Notes under the pieces: model-generated
The model's input: only the letters and a program-made list of their open reading frames with translations
Database searches by the model: none
Told to the model about the DNA's origin: nothing
Assembly: GCA_946902985.2 (NCBI GenBank)
Contig: OX336388.2
Span: 125,527,894 to 125,591,893, forward strand
Direction of reading: 5' to 3'
DNA: 64,000 bases
DNA from: Meconema thalassinum
Lineage: Eukaryota > Arthropoda > Insecta > Orthoptera > Tettigoniidae
Shown: positions 21,601 through 33,600 of the stretch, in pieces
How the letters are laid out: each line of letters begins with the position of its first letter
Numbering within the stretch: the first letter of the stretch is position 1
Translations under genes and position numbers: made by a program

Positions 21601-24600
21601 CTCGTAGTCTCTAAATGTTGCACATTTTCCCGTAAATTACAGCAGTTTGTTTGAATTGCTTATAAGATCATGACAAAGAAAGTGTTTCTCCATTTGGATG
21701 ATTGTATTTAACTATATGCACGTCTTATAATCTTGGCGAGGTGTATTTTTTCACAGAGTAGCTTTACACCGTAGTAGGCACGCAGCTTTTTGTATTTAAT
21801 TTTCTGGCATCTTGTTTTTAATTACTAACACATTTCTAAATGCAGACAATCCATACCTCCATTAGGATGTGGGTTCCATAATTCATGCAAAATGAGGTTC
21901 CAGTTCGTTCGTTTGTAAAATTTAGTTCATAACCCCCCTACCTTTTCAGTGATTACCGTATGGTACTTCACGTAGACTAGGGTGAAGAGAGCATTAAAAA
22001 AAATTGTCGCCAGTTGTTTGGTTTATTAACTTACGTAATATTTTCCATAGGTTCTGAAAACTAGGCACGGTTGGATTTTAAGGTGGAACCGCATGCCTTT
22101 GAAATGTGCAAATCGCACACTTCGTAGGCAAGCTGTTTGTTATGGTCGTCTCTGATGCGAAGTTATACTAATTACTCTTTTAGAAGACACTTGTCTTTGG
22201 ATTATTCATGAAAGGCCAACCCTCTAGTTCTTATTTCGTAAGTTGAACGCCTAAAAACAAAACCACAATCCGAAATAATAAAGATAATCACGATCGAACG
22301 ATTCACTGCCAATGAAATCAAATGGAGATTCGCGGACCGGCAGTTCACTATGCATAAGCTTCGGTGCCATTTTAACTCGTGGAAGCTCTATCTATACGGT
22401 TACGGTAACATACAATTCAGTCACTTCCCGTAAACATTTATAAACCGCACTCGTTCCAGGTTCCGTATTGACCATGTTTACAAGATGTATAACACAATTT
22501 ACACTCGCCAAATCAATACTTTACTAAAAATACTATAGGTACATGTTTCGGAAACTTGATAGGTTTCCTTCTTCAGCCCATATGTTGGTGTGAAACATCA
22601 TATGACATCGAAATCGTAACCAAAAATAAAAATACAGTTCGTACTTTTTCTCTTGTTCTTAATTTGTTGAGCCTGTGTCATTAGACATATTAATGTCAAC
22701 CATGGAATAAGCACTTATTATTTGAAGTGATGAATGAGTTACGTGAAACGTTAAATATTTATTCCTTGTAAGGATGATTGGGTGTGGTGTCAAGAAATTT
22801 TGATCAAGTCAGGATATATGTAGGAATTAATCTATTACGGCAGGGGTTGAGGAGGCAGTTTTCTTTTTTTGTTATTTAAATGATCTGCTAATGTATCAAA
22901 TAATAAGTTAGTCTCAAAGTTAATCTCGTTCAGATTATTGCATTCATTAGATCTCTGATAAGTGTTGATATGAATATTTTCCAAAACATTCATATAGCTG
23001 CCTTTCGATGCGTAATGCAAAATTTTGACATCATTATTTATGTCCGTGATCTTATGTCCCGTTTCTTCCATATGTACCGCCATGGCTGAGAACTTCCTGT
23101 GCTTTATGGCCGAAACATGCTCAGCATAACGAGTGCGTATGCTCCTACCTGTTTGTCCCGCGTAGTTTGATTTGCAAAAATTACATCTGAGCTCATAAAT
23201 TCCCGATTTTAAATGTTTATCAATGCTGTGAACTTGATTTGTGTTAAAAAAATTGTTGAAGTTTGAATTATTTGTTTTAAAGGCGATGCTCATATTGTGT
23301 TTCTTGAGGATATTGGCAGGGCTACCAGCGACTCACTTTTCTCACTATTATTCACTATTTTCAAAGCAGCCTCACTTTTCTCACTATTTGATGAAATACT
23401 CACTATTCTCACTTTTTTAACAAAACTGGTCACTTTCTGCATTAAAAAAGTGACAGTCAGTCTGAAAGACTTGACTTTGTATCATTTTAAGTGCTACAAA
23501 TGCTGAAAAATGCTAGAAAGGCTGGAGGCTTCTAGCTTCGTTCGAAGCCAAAGACTCTTGACATGTTAGAAAATTATCTGCATTATCTTGCTTATCTTGT
23601 TTCAAATTCGCGGGGACTTGCCCCTTCCATCCAGTCTGAAAACACTTATAGTGGGCGATGTATTGAAGATAGAGATATGCTCTCGCGGACTTTTTTGTAG
23701 AACTTTTCATGCTGACCAATTCTTACGCTCATAGTATATTGATATTTTTAACGGTTTGCCCAGCGTAAGCTTAAGAAGCGCACGGACGCCAAGTTTGTTT
23801 TTGACTTTTCCACTGAAATTGTTACTGCTTGGCTTCCTTTGATCATACATAAATTATTTTCTATAGAATCTTTCCTCGAGATATCCTTTACAGAATGGTG
23901 AAAACCGCATCAAAATCCATCCAGTGGTTCTCGAGATTACCCGTGACATCCAAGAATCAGGGATTTTTGTCTTATACTAACGAAGTGGAGATTGTCGGGG
24001 TACACATGCACCAAGCTGTACTATGACGTCATACACCTCAGTGCATCTGGGTGCATTTCGTCAGTCACCATAACGTAACGCCCGATCCCAGCGCAACGAC
24101 GAAGTCGACAAGATCATTTAAAATGATAAAATGGTCTTGTGCACAATCAGATTGCTAGAAACTACACATAATATACCCATGAATGGGTAGTTCGTTTTTC
24201 TGCCACCGGTGCCTGAGTGCGCTGCCGGCAGCGAGCCAGGCGGCCAGAAAGCATAAAAAGCTTCCATGGTGCAATACTACAGCCGGAGCCGTGCAGCGAT
24301 CAACGAAAATTTTAACAAGAGTGTTGTGACGGAAAGGAGCGTCGCGTCACCGTATATTCTAGTATAGTATTGAAGTTTCATCAAGAGGCGGCAAAGCACT
24401 TGCTTAACAAGTCCATCCTTAATACTGGAAAGGATGCCAAGCACTTGAAGTGCTTGCAGCATCAGGCCATCAAAGAAAGTAAGTGTCTGATGAGCATTGT
24501 CTTTGTTTACAAAATGTTGCAGCTGACTTTAAAAGATGTGTACGAAGAGAAGCTTCGCAGTGAATCGAAGCTGTTGCAGCCAGAAAATCTCCCACGTTTT

Positions 24601-27600
24601 AAGGAAAGTCCAAGGATTGACCATTATTGGCATCAAATTTTTGACATTTTCGACTTTACTGGGCAGGCAAAATATACGCTTGTGAGCAAAGTCGTGAAAG
24701 CCATCCTACCAGCAGCTCAACTTCCGGCAGATAGAGCCGCAATGGAAGAGCGCACCCTGAATGCTCGATTGAACATTCGTGACGGTATGAAGGAGTTCGG
24801 TGGGCGGGCTGAAGCAGTTCCCATCACAAAGGCTCTTCTGAAAGCGGCTGCTGGCGCTCACAGCAAATATGAAAACTACGTAGAGGCTAAGCGCAGAGGA
24901 AGAGCAAAGGAGAAAGGAAGAGGTGGAGGATATTCGGCGCAAGCAAGAAGAGCAGGAAAAAACTCAAGTTAAAGAAAGGAGATAGTAAAATTACAGGAAG
25001 AGTTCAGGAAGGCAAAAGGAGTGGAAGAAGAGGAGAGACAAGCTTCTGATGACCTAATTGATGAGGCCAACCAAAAGCTAAAAGCCGCTTTGGTAAAGGG
25101 TGATCTGAAAAGTGCAAAAATTTCCAAGGTATGCGAGAAGGTGCCCGCAGCATGCGATCCCGGGCCGAAGATCTCCGCAAAAAGCCCTCGGAGCCACTAA
25201 GGAAGAAAGTCGGGAAACGACGGCGCGATGAAAACAGCGACTATCCAGATTATCCCGACACTTGAATTTATTTTTAAGACTGTTGACAACTTGTGAATTT
25301 TATCTTACGACTGATGATATCTACTTTTCTTTCTATGTGGCAGTACGACAGTATTATTTGTTTTACAGTGTTTTTTTTTTTTTCCTGGGCCGGCCCCGTG
25401 GCGTTGGGGTAGCGCGCCTGCCTCTCACCCGGCTCCGTCAGGGATTTTAGAAACTTACGTGAGGGCTGGAACGGTGTGCACTCAGCCTCGTGAGGACAAT
25501 TGAGTAGCTGTCTGACAGAGACAGCGCTCCAATCACGAAAACCAAGATTAATGGCTGAGCGGATCCGATGCTCTGATCGTGTGTCACCCCAATATCTGCA
25601 GGCCAAATGGCTGGGCAGCGGTCGCTTGGTAGGCCTAGGCCCTTCATAGGCTGTAGTGCCAGGGGTTATTATTTATTATGTTTTTTTTTTTCTAGTAAGG
25701 TGTGCATTATGGCATAAACATTGTTTTATCTTAAGACTAATGATATCTATTTTTATTCTTTTGTGCCAGTATGGCAGTATTATTTGTTTTAGTTTTTTTT
25801 TTCTAGTAAAGAGTCCATTATAAAACATTCACATTGTTTTGTATTCCAGATTTATATTTTTGTTTTACGATTTAAATTTCTTGAGTGTTGCATTGATTTT
25901 ACAATCCATTATTTCAAAGTGTCCTCTCTAACTACATGAAAAATCATGAACAGTACTCAGAGATATTAACATAGGTGCAATTTGGTTGACATTTTTTGGG
26001 GGCTAATTTGTTTTTCAGATACACATTCCTAAAAACTTTGTCTATTTCAAAACAGTTTTGTAACATTTTTGGGGGGCTATGGTTGGTTTTGGGGAGGCTT
26101 AGCCGCCACCTTCCTCCCCCCCCCTGCCTAATTGCACCTACAGATATCAACAAAAGATCAAAATGAACCAGATATACGGCCATAAATGCGAATAATGCTA
26201 TGAATTTACTCACTTTTTCATGCATAAACTCACCTTTTTTTTTCACTTTTTTGAAAGAAAACGCTCACTATTTCACTATTTTTGGACGAGTGAGTGGATG
26301 GGAGCCCTGGATATTGGTTACTGTGTACACACTTCGATCCACGTAGGTGAAGGTAGCAAAAGTCTTCTTAGATGTGTCCTCTAAGTAATTTAGTTAAGGG
26401 TCTATTTTTTAACTTGTAAATTAATCTGCGGACATAATTGTGGTTATAACCATTGAGTTTAGCTATTTGATATATATCAATTTTTTGCTTCCGTTCATGA
26501 TCAGATGAAGGGATACGTAACGCTCTATTAATAAGGCTTATGAATGTTGCATTCTTATGGCCGCCTGGATGGTTAGAATCCTGCCGTATAACTGTACTCG
26601 TTTGCGTTGGTTTTCTGTATACTTTATAATGCATACGATTGTCTTTTCTAATCAGTTACATCCAGGAAATTAATTTTGTTGTCTACTTCGGATTCTAAAG
26701 GTAATTTAATATTTCTGTCTATTTTGTTCAAATTATCTAATATTTGTTCAATCGCTTGAACTTGGTTATTGGTAATGAAGAAAATATCATCTACATATCT
26801 TCCCCAGAAAATGATGCCATTAATTTGGTTAATAATCTTCTCATGTTCAATCTGGTCAAGGTAAATGTTGGCTAAAACACCTGACAATGGAGAACCCATT
26901 GCAAGGCCTTCAGATTGATTAAACATTTTCTTGTTGAACAAAAAAATGTTGTCTGTGACAAAGGTTAAAATTGAAATGAATTCCTCGATTTCCACTTTAG
27001 ACAAATCGCTATTGTTAATTAATCTATCCTGAATGATCTTGATCGTTTTCTCGACCGGGATGTTAGTATACATGTCTTCAATGTCGACCGAATGCATGGT
27101 GTTGTTCTCGTTTAATTTCAAGTCTATGGTTCTTTCACAGAAATGCATGGTGTTGACGAAAGAACAGTCGGCCTTGAGTTTGTAGTGCTTATTAAGAAAT
27201 TGTTGGGCAAATTTCGCTAGTTTGTACGTTGGGCTATTCCGGAAATTCACAATAGGCCTAATAGGGGTGTTAGGTTTATGAATTTTCGGAAGAGATTTCA
27301 AAGTGAAACGGCTGAAACAAATTTTGAAGAACACCATTTTTGTCTTAGATGAGAAACAAGCAGATATGCTAGTAAGCATGAACCCCGGCATTCCCACTTT
27401 GAAAATATTCAATCAGAGATCTAATGAATGCAATAATCTGAACGAGATTAACTTTGAGACTAACGTATTATTTGATACATTAGCAGATCATTTAAATAAC
27501 AAAAAAAGAAAACTGCCTCCTCAACCCCTGCCGTAATAGATTAATTCCTACATATATCCCGACTTGATCAAAATTTCTTGACACCACACCCAATCATCCT

Positions 27601-30600
27601 TACAAGGAATAAATATTTAACGTTTCACGTAACTCATTCATCACTTCAAATAATAAGTGCTTATTCCATGGTTGACATTAATATGTCTAATGACACAGGC
27701 TCAACAAATGAAGAACAAGAGAAAAAGTACGAACTGTATTTTTATTTTTGGTTAGGATTTCGATGTCATATGATGTTTCACACCAACATATGGGCTGAAG
27801 AAGGAAACATATCAAGTTTCCGAAACATGTACCTATAGTATTTTTAGTAAAGTATTGATTTGGCGAATGTAAATTGTGTTATACATCTCGTAAACATTTA
27901 TATGTGACACTTCTATTCTCTACTCTCTGAACCCTCCTCAGTAAAACAGTCATTTATCTTTGTTCTCCTCAGGTAAACGGTATCTGCGAGAGAGTTCACT
28001 CGCATGCTCGCGCGCTTTGCTCACTCTACGGATTAGGCCTAAATCTCGCCATCACCTGCGGGCTGCGGAAATATCACCAAAAATGCAGTTACACTTACGC
28101 CAGAATATCTCCTGATTTTTTTCAAAATCCCAGGCATAATTTCAGACCAAAGTGCGAGATGACAAATTCCAGTCATCCATTGAACATATCGATTTTACGT
28201 GTATTGTGTTCCGATACTGCAGTTTCGCTTCGTATCTATGATTTATAGATTTCTCCATAACTACTCGTACCGCTTACTGTAGTTGTATTTGAATACGTTC
28301 CTCTTTGTTTAAATATTCTACGGTTAATTCAGCGCGTGTCCTAGAAGTTTTCATAATAGCCTGTGGGTGAGAGGTAGTTGTAGGCTAAGGAATATTGTAT
28401 CTGTTTGTGACTGTTCCGGTCACAATGTTCCCAAACCCTTATTTGGTTGACTGCAAGAGAAGTCAGGTTAGGGTAATTTGTTCATACCATTTCTTTTCTT
28501 GTTCATCATCATCATTTAGGTTGTAGAATTTCATTTTATTTAGTGTATATATATCTTGTGTATCTCGGGGACTCAGTCAGGAATATTTCATTTAATTTGT
28601 ATGGGTGATGTCAGTATACAAGACAGCGGATTGTGTAGGTAAGCTACAAGATGTTGCAACAGCAGGAAACTCTAGGCCAAATTTAGATTGGGCCGAGAAT
28701 AACTTCCCTTGTCTTGAAGAAAGCTTTGTGTAAATTGTGTAAGGTTCTGACGTCAGAGAAGAGTTTCGCGCCACGAGTTGTAAGAAATATACATGGGTTC
28801 GAGATTATTGGTGTATTTTGTATGGGTTGGAGGGTATCATGACCCTGGCGGAGAAAGACGAAAACATGTGTTTACAAGATGAGAGGTGGGATTTTCGTGT
28901 ATAGCGGGGCTTCACTTCTATTGTAGCGTCTGATTGGAAAGGTCGCGTTCTCGTAATTTGGCGTAGGCCTATTTGGAGAAACAGTTTTGTTGAAAGCATG
29001 GCTTGTGAATGTACTCGAAACGGCTACATATCACAACGATGTTATCTCTGTTAGCACAATTCAAGTTGGGTACGGAAGCACATTCATTTCTCTCGCAGAG
29101 ATGTGGCTATGTAAACCAGTAAACATCTCTAACCTCAAACCACGTGTGGAAAATCTTAGAAATGCTGGGGAGAACTGATCTATCGAGCATGTCTCGTAGA
29201 TTATCTGCTAGATCGTCGATGAGTGAGTAACAAACATCTTTATATTCCAACATTCATTTTGGGTCACATGTTTTTGTCATTGCCGAGGAGAGAAGATAGT
29301 AAACCATAGTCTGTTCGACGAGAGTCCCCGCCATATGTTTAAAGTTGATATTAATACACATATTTTGAAGGTTATAATTAGTTTTCTTTATAGGGAATTA
29401 CACCTAATAGTTGAACGCCCAAATGATACCAGTTAGGTTGACCAAATGTGTGTCCAACACTCCACGACCCTGCCATTTCAATTGTGTGGTATATGATGAA
29501 GTACTTCCGATCAAAAATAGGAGGATGATTTTGGGAAGTTTTAAATCAGTCGCCCAAGAAGGGCTGGTAAAAAGTTACATGTTTAACATGTGAAATTATT
29601 TGTGTATAACTTAAGTTGTTGGAATTAATATGCTGGTAGGCTATTGTGATTTTTTGATTTGAGTGATTTTGTCTGTTCCTCTGTAATATGGCCAAGAAAT
29701 ATGGATAGACATTGATAGTCTTCAAAATCTCCCGATTTTTCAGTTTGAGAGGTTGGCAGGTATGAATACAATAGTTAAAATCATAACATTAGTAAGCAAG
29801 TGAATTAACCCGTGCTGGCTAGATTTGGGTCTGGTTACAGCATATTTGTGAAACATTTTCTCCTGTGGTCTTGATTGAGGAGGAGTAGTATACAATAGAC
29901 TGTGATTTGCAAACAAAGTGGCAACATCGATGACTAGGTTGATAATGAAGGTTCGCCTAGAGCACAACCCGGTACATTAACTGGAAACTTAGGAATAGTG
30001 TTATAGGGTGGGAGAAATCAGACATTGGGAATGTGTTTTTAGGTGGGGAGAATTCAGACATTGGGAATAAAGGGTTTTAGAGCGGACGAAATTGTGTTGT
30101 GTAGTATCACCGAAGATGTCATAGAGGAAAAACTGGAACAGTGGAGGGCAGCCTTGGAAGACAGAGGACTCAGGATTAGCAGGAAGGAGACGGAGTATAT
30201 TAGGTTCAATACAGATCAAGGCTGTGAGATCAGAATGCAAGGGGAAACTTTAAATAGAGTGGACGAGTTCAAATACCTGGGTTCGGTGGTGACTGGAGAT
30301 GGAAATCCGGATGTGGAAGTGTCACACAGGATTCAGGTAGGATGGATGAACTGGAGGAAAATGTCAGGAGTGCTCTGTGACCACAGGATCATGCCTAAGG
30401 CTAAGGGGAAAATATATAAAACTGTCTTAAGACCTGCATTGCTGTATGGCTCCGAAACATGGCCTCCACGAAAAACGCACACAAACAGGCTTCACGTCAC
30501 AGAAGTGAAAATGCTCAGATGGATGAGTGGAGTGACTACTGTCGACCATAAAATTATGTGCACTAGAGTTTGAAGGTTGTTTGTGAAGTAACCAATAGAC

Positions 30601-33600
30601 CTACATAAAATTCAATAACATCATCATTTTTGTCGTTCTATTTTACGTTAGTTCATGTAGGTTTGGAATTTTTAATATTTTTTATCGCAGCTGGAACACA
30701 AAAAGTGTTAGTTTTTAAGTGTGCTTCAACCATGCGTCACATTTAAGAATTATCTCACAAACCCGTCATCAGATCGAATCCAAATTTTACCACAATGTAC
30801 ATTGGAATGTTGTATAACTGGTTTATAAATTTCAACATTTTGTCTCCTAGAAACAGTTATCATTTTTGTAAGGTAACTTTCTCGGCTCGAGGTTGGAAAA
30901 TGTAGTTCTTGGTCGCGTTATAATCCTTATACATCAAAGAGGTATGCTGTATGATTGTGAAATACATAAATTAATTCACTTATTTTATATCGGTTTGTAT
31001 TCTTACGGGGAAATAAGACATGGTTCACCAGTGTGCCGCTCCGGGGAATGCTGAGATGGAGCCCATCACTTCCGAGCGGGGCGCGCCATGACTCGTGATG
31101 GGCTCCATATTGGCAACGCTGTACAGCTTCAATTATTTTTATCCATCAATGTTGGGGCTACAATTCCCCGTGCTTTTCCAGCATGCTGAATATAGTCAAT
31201 ACTCGCGTGTGCTTAGATAGCGTTTACTTTTTTCCCTTTATCATATTTGTTGACCGTTCAGTCAAGCCAGCAAATGATGTTTCATCCAAATAGATTCAGT
31301 AGTTTTTGAAATATCAAATAAGAAACAAACTAGCTCAAGTGTCTTCACTGTCTTAATAGTGCCACTGTAAATAGGCACAACTTTATACACCCGTTGTGGG
31401 CAACCCTGCATTCACATGCACAGCTGTGATCACTTCCACTGTCTCGATTCAGCGAACAGACAGTTGTTACACTGGGGCGCTTATACACACAGTAGTACCG
31501 CAAGCTCGGGGCTGGCAATACTGTATTTGATGATTATTCATGTGCATAATGCCGGACATAACTGGAATTTCACTATAAAAGTTGTGATCTAAAAAAGGAT
31601 TAATAAAACATTTCACGATTTCTTTTTAATCGTTAGGAAAGGTATTTTGAGTACTTAAGAATATTTTGTTGTAGGCTACTAGTGATTGATGTCTCATTCA
31701 GTGTTTCGGAAATCAGATTCAAATCAGTGATAAAAAATCTTGTAAAAATGCTGGTCTTCACTTCTGATTACATCTATTAAACATTGTGTTTTTTCTTCCT
31801 AACAAGCAATATTTTGACATTAAAAAGAAAAGCAATGTATTGTAATACATACCTGTTATATTCTTAGTGCTAACACAGTGGGGAATGGAGTTAAATGGAC
31901 ATCAGTACAGGAGCTTTTGGAAATCAACAGTCTACAAAATCAAGTTATCAATTAAGTTGTCTAGTGAATAACCAAACTAAATTACAAAATCTCACTTAGT
32001 AAAACAGGAAATTTGAATAGTAACTGTTACTAACAGTCCAGAACGCAATCACCTCATAATGGCTGGCTGCGTGGCTCAGCGGTACCGTTCTTGCTTGCTG
32101 TGCCCAAAAGGTAGGATCGAATCCTGGCATTTGAGGGAGCCATGTCAGTAGCTTGACTGGCATTAAAGATTCCCTTCAGGGAAAAATTCCGGCACCCCGG
32201 CGTCTCTAAAAGCCGCAGTAGTCAAAAGGGACATAAGACAAATCACTTCATAGGTTTCATTTGTGAAGAGGAAGGGTTTTAGTACCCAACTAACACTACC
32301 TATGTTAAATTCAGTATGGTATTGTTATTGATAAAAAGATGTCTTATGACATTGTTACTTAGCATGTATTGTAAATAATTAATTTATATTTCTTAATAGG
32401 GCTGACAGGAAGCCTCCGTGGCTTAGGTGGCAGCACGCCGGCCTCTCACCGCTGGGTCCGTGGTTCAAATCCCGGTCACTCCATGTGAGATCTGTGCTGG
32501 ACAAAACGGAGGCAGACAGGTTTTTCTCCGGGTACTCCAGTTTTCCCTGTCAACATTTCATTCCAGCAACACTCTCCACTATCATTTCATTTCATCTGTC
32601 ATTCATTTAATCATTGCCCCCAGAGGAGTGCGTCAGGCCTCGGCAGCCGGCACAGTTCATATCCTCGCCGCTAGATAGGGGCTTCATTCATTCCATTCCT
32701 GACCCGGTCGGAGACTGGAAGCAGGCTGTGGATCTTCTTCAATAGGGCTGACAGATGGCCTAGATCATGGTGGCTCATGAAGTGTTTCGAGAAAATCTCT
32801 TCCCGAATGTATTGCACTCAATATCACGTGTATGTCATTTACCACACTAAAATTCCTGTATATACGTATGCCTCCCTTTAATGTATAATTGACCCCTTGC
32901 TTTTATTATATGGAGCAATGTCTGGCCATGTTGGTAGAAGGGGACAGGACACGACACTGGTAAACATTTGCTAATGCGTATAAAGTTTCTCATGATGATA
33001 TAAATTTTTATACACCATCTTTCGTCAGATGGCTGTGATGAATACATAATATCTGAAATTGTCATTTTATTGTTATTTGTGTGTAACAGCGTGTTGAGCG
33101 TATGACAAGTGTTGATTGTTGTTGCAGGCCGAGAGAAGCTTGCGTCGATGCCAGCTGGTGGAGGTGCTGCTGCCGCCGCTGCACCTGCTGCCTCCGCGGC
33201 TGCCGCTTCTCCTGCGAAGGGTAAGTTATATGAACATTTATTCCATTGGCGATTCTGTTTTAAGAGTAGAAACTTGATTCACATTTGCCCAGGTTATTGT
33301 AATTATGATTTTTGCCCTCAATACAGCTTCCACAATTCCAAATCGCATCGAACCTTTTGCGTAAAAATATGAGAAAATAGCATTTTGAAATTGACTTTGG
33401 TTGCACTTCGATTTTGAAAAATAGCATTTTGTAGTGTTTTGAATTTTAAAAGTTAGCATTTTGTAGCATTTAAAAGTTAGTCACTGCATAAGAGAAAAAT
33501 TCAAAATTAATAAGCATGGAAACAAATTAAAACATACACAGAATTGGATATACAGTGTGGAAGTTTCTGATAAACTGCATGAGCATTTAAAATATTGATG

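Larger units (their letters stand above)
23317..26309 (+). mobile_element. hAT transposon inserted in the Penelope element
   Basis: Ends CAGGGCTACCAGCGACTCAC and, inverted, CAGGGCTCCCATCCACTCAC, flanked by a perfect 8-bp TSD GATATTGG (23309-23316 and 26310-26317). Removing it with one TSD copy rejoins the Penelope frame. Subterminal repeats of TCACTTTTCTCACTATT occur at both ends. It contains a damaged coding region (24300-25260) and a SINE-A copy (25386-25675). Confidence 0.92.
22477..27899 (-). mobile_element. Penelope-like element with inverted terminal copy and nested hAT
   Basis: Minus-strand main copy (27411 to 22477) encodes RT and a GIY-YIG endonuclease, split by a hAT (23317-26309). 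On its upstream side, 27412-27899 is an inverted, 5'-truncated copy of the last ~39 codons plus 3' UTR (matching 22477-22965 with few differences). Such inverted partial copies (pseudo-LTRs) are characteristic of Penelope elements. Both terminal copies carry a hammerhead ribozyme motif. Confidence 0.9.

Noticed and set aside
33221..33372. Extension of the alanine-rich RpLP2 exon
   Set aside because: Crosses a GTAAGT donor in frame; the last exon supplies the conserved C-terminus.
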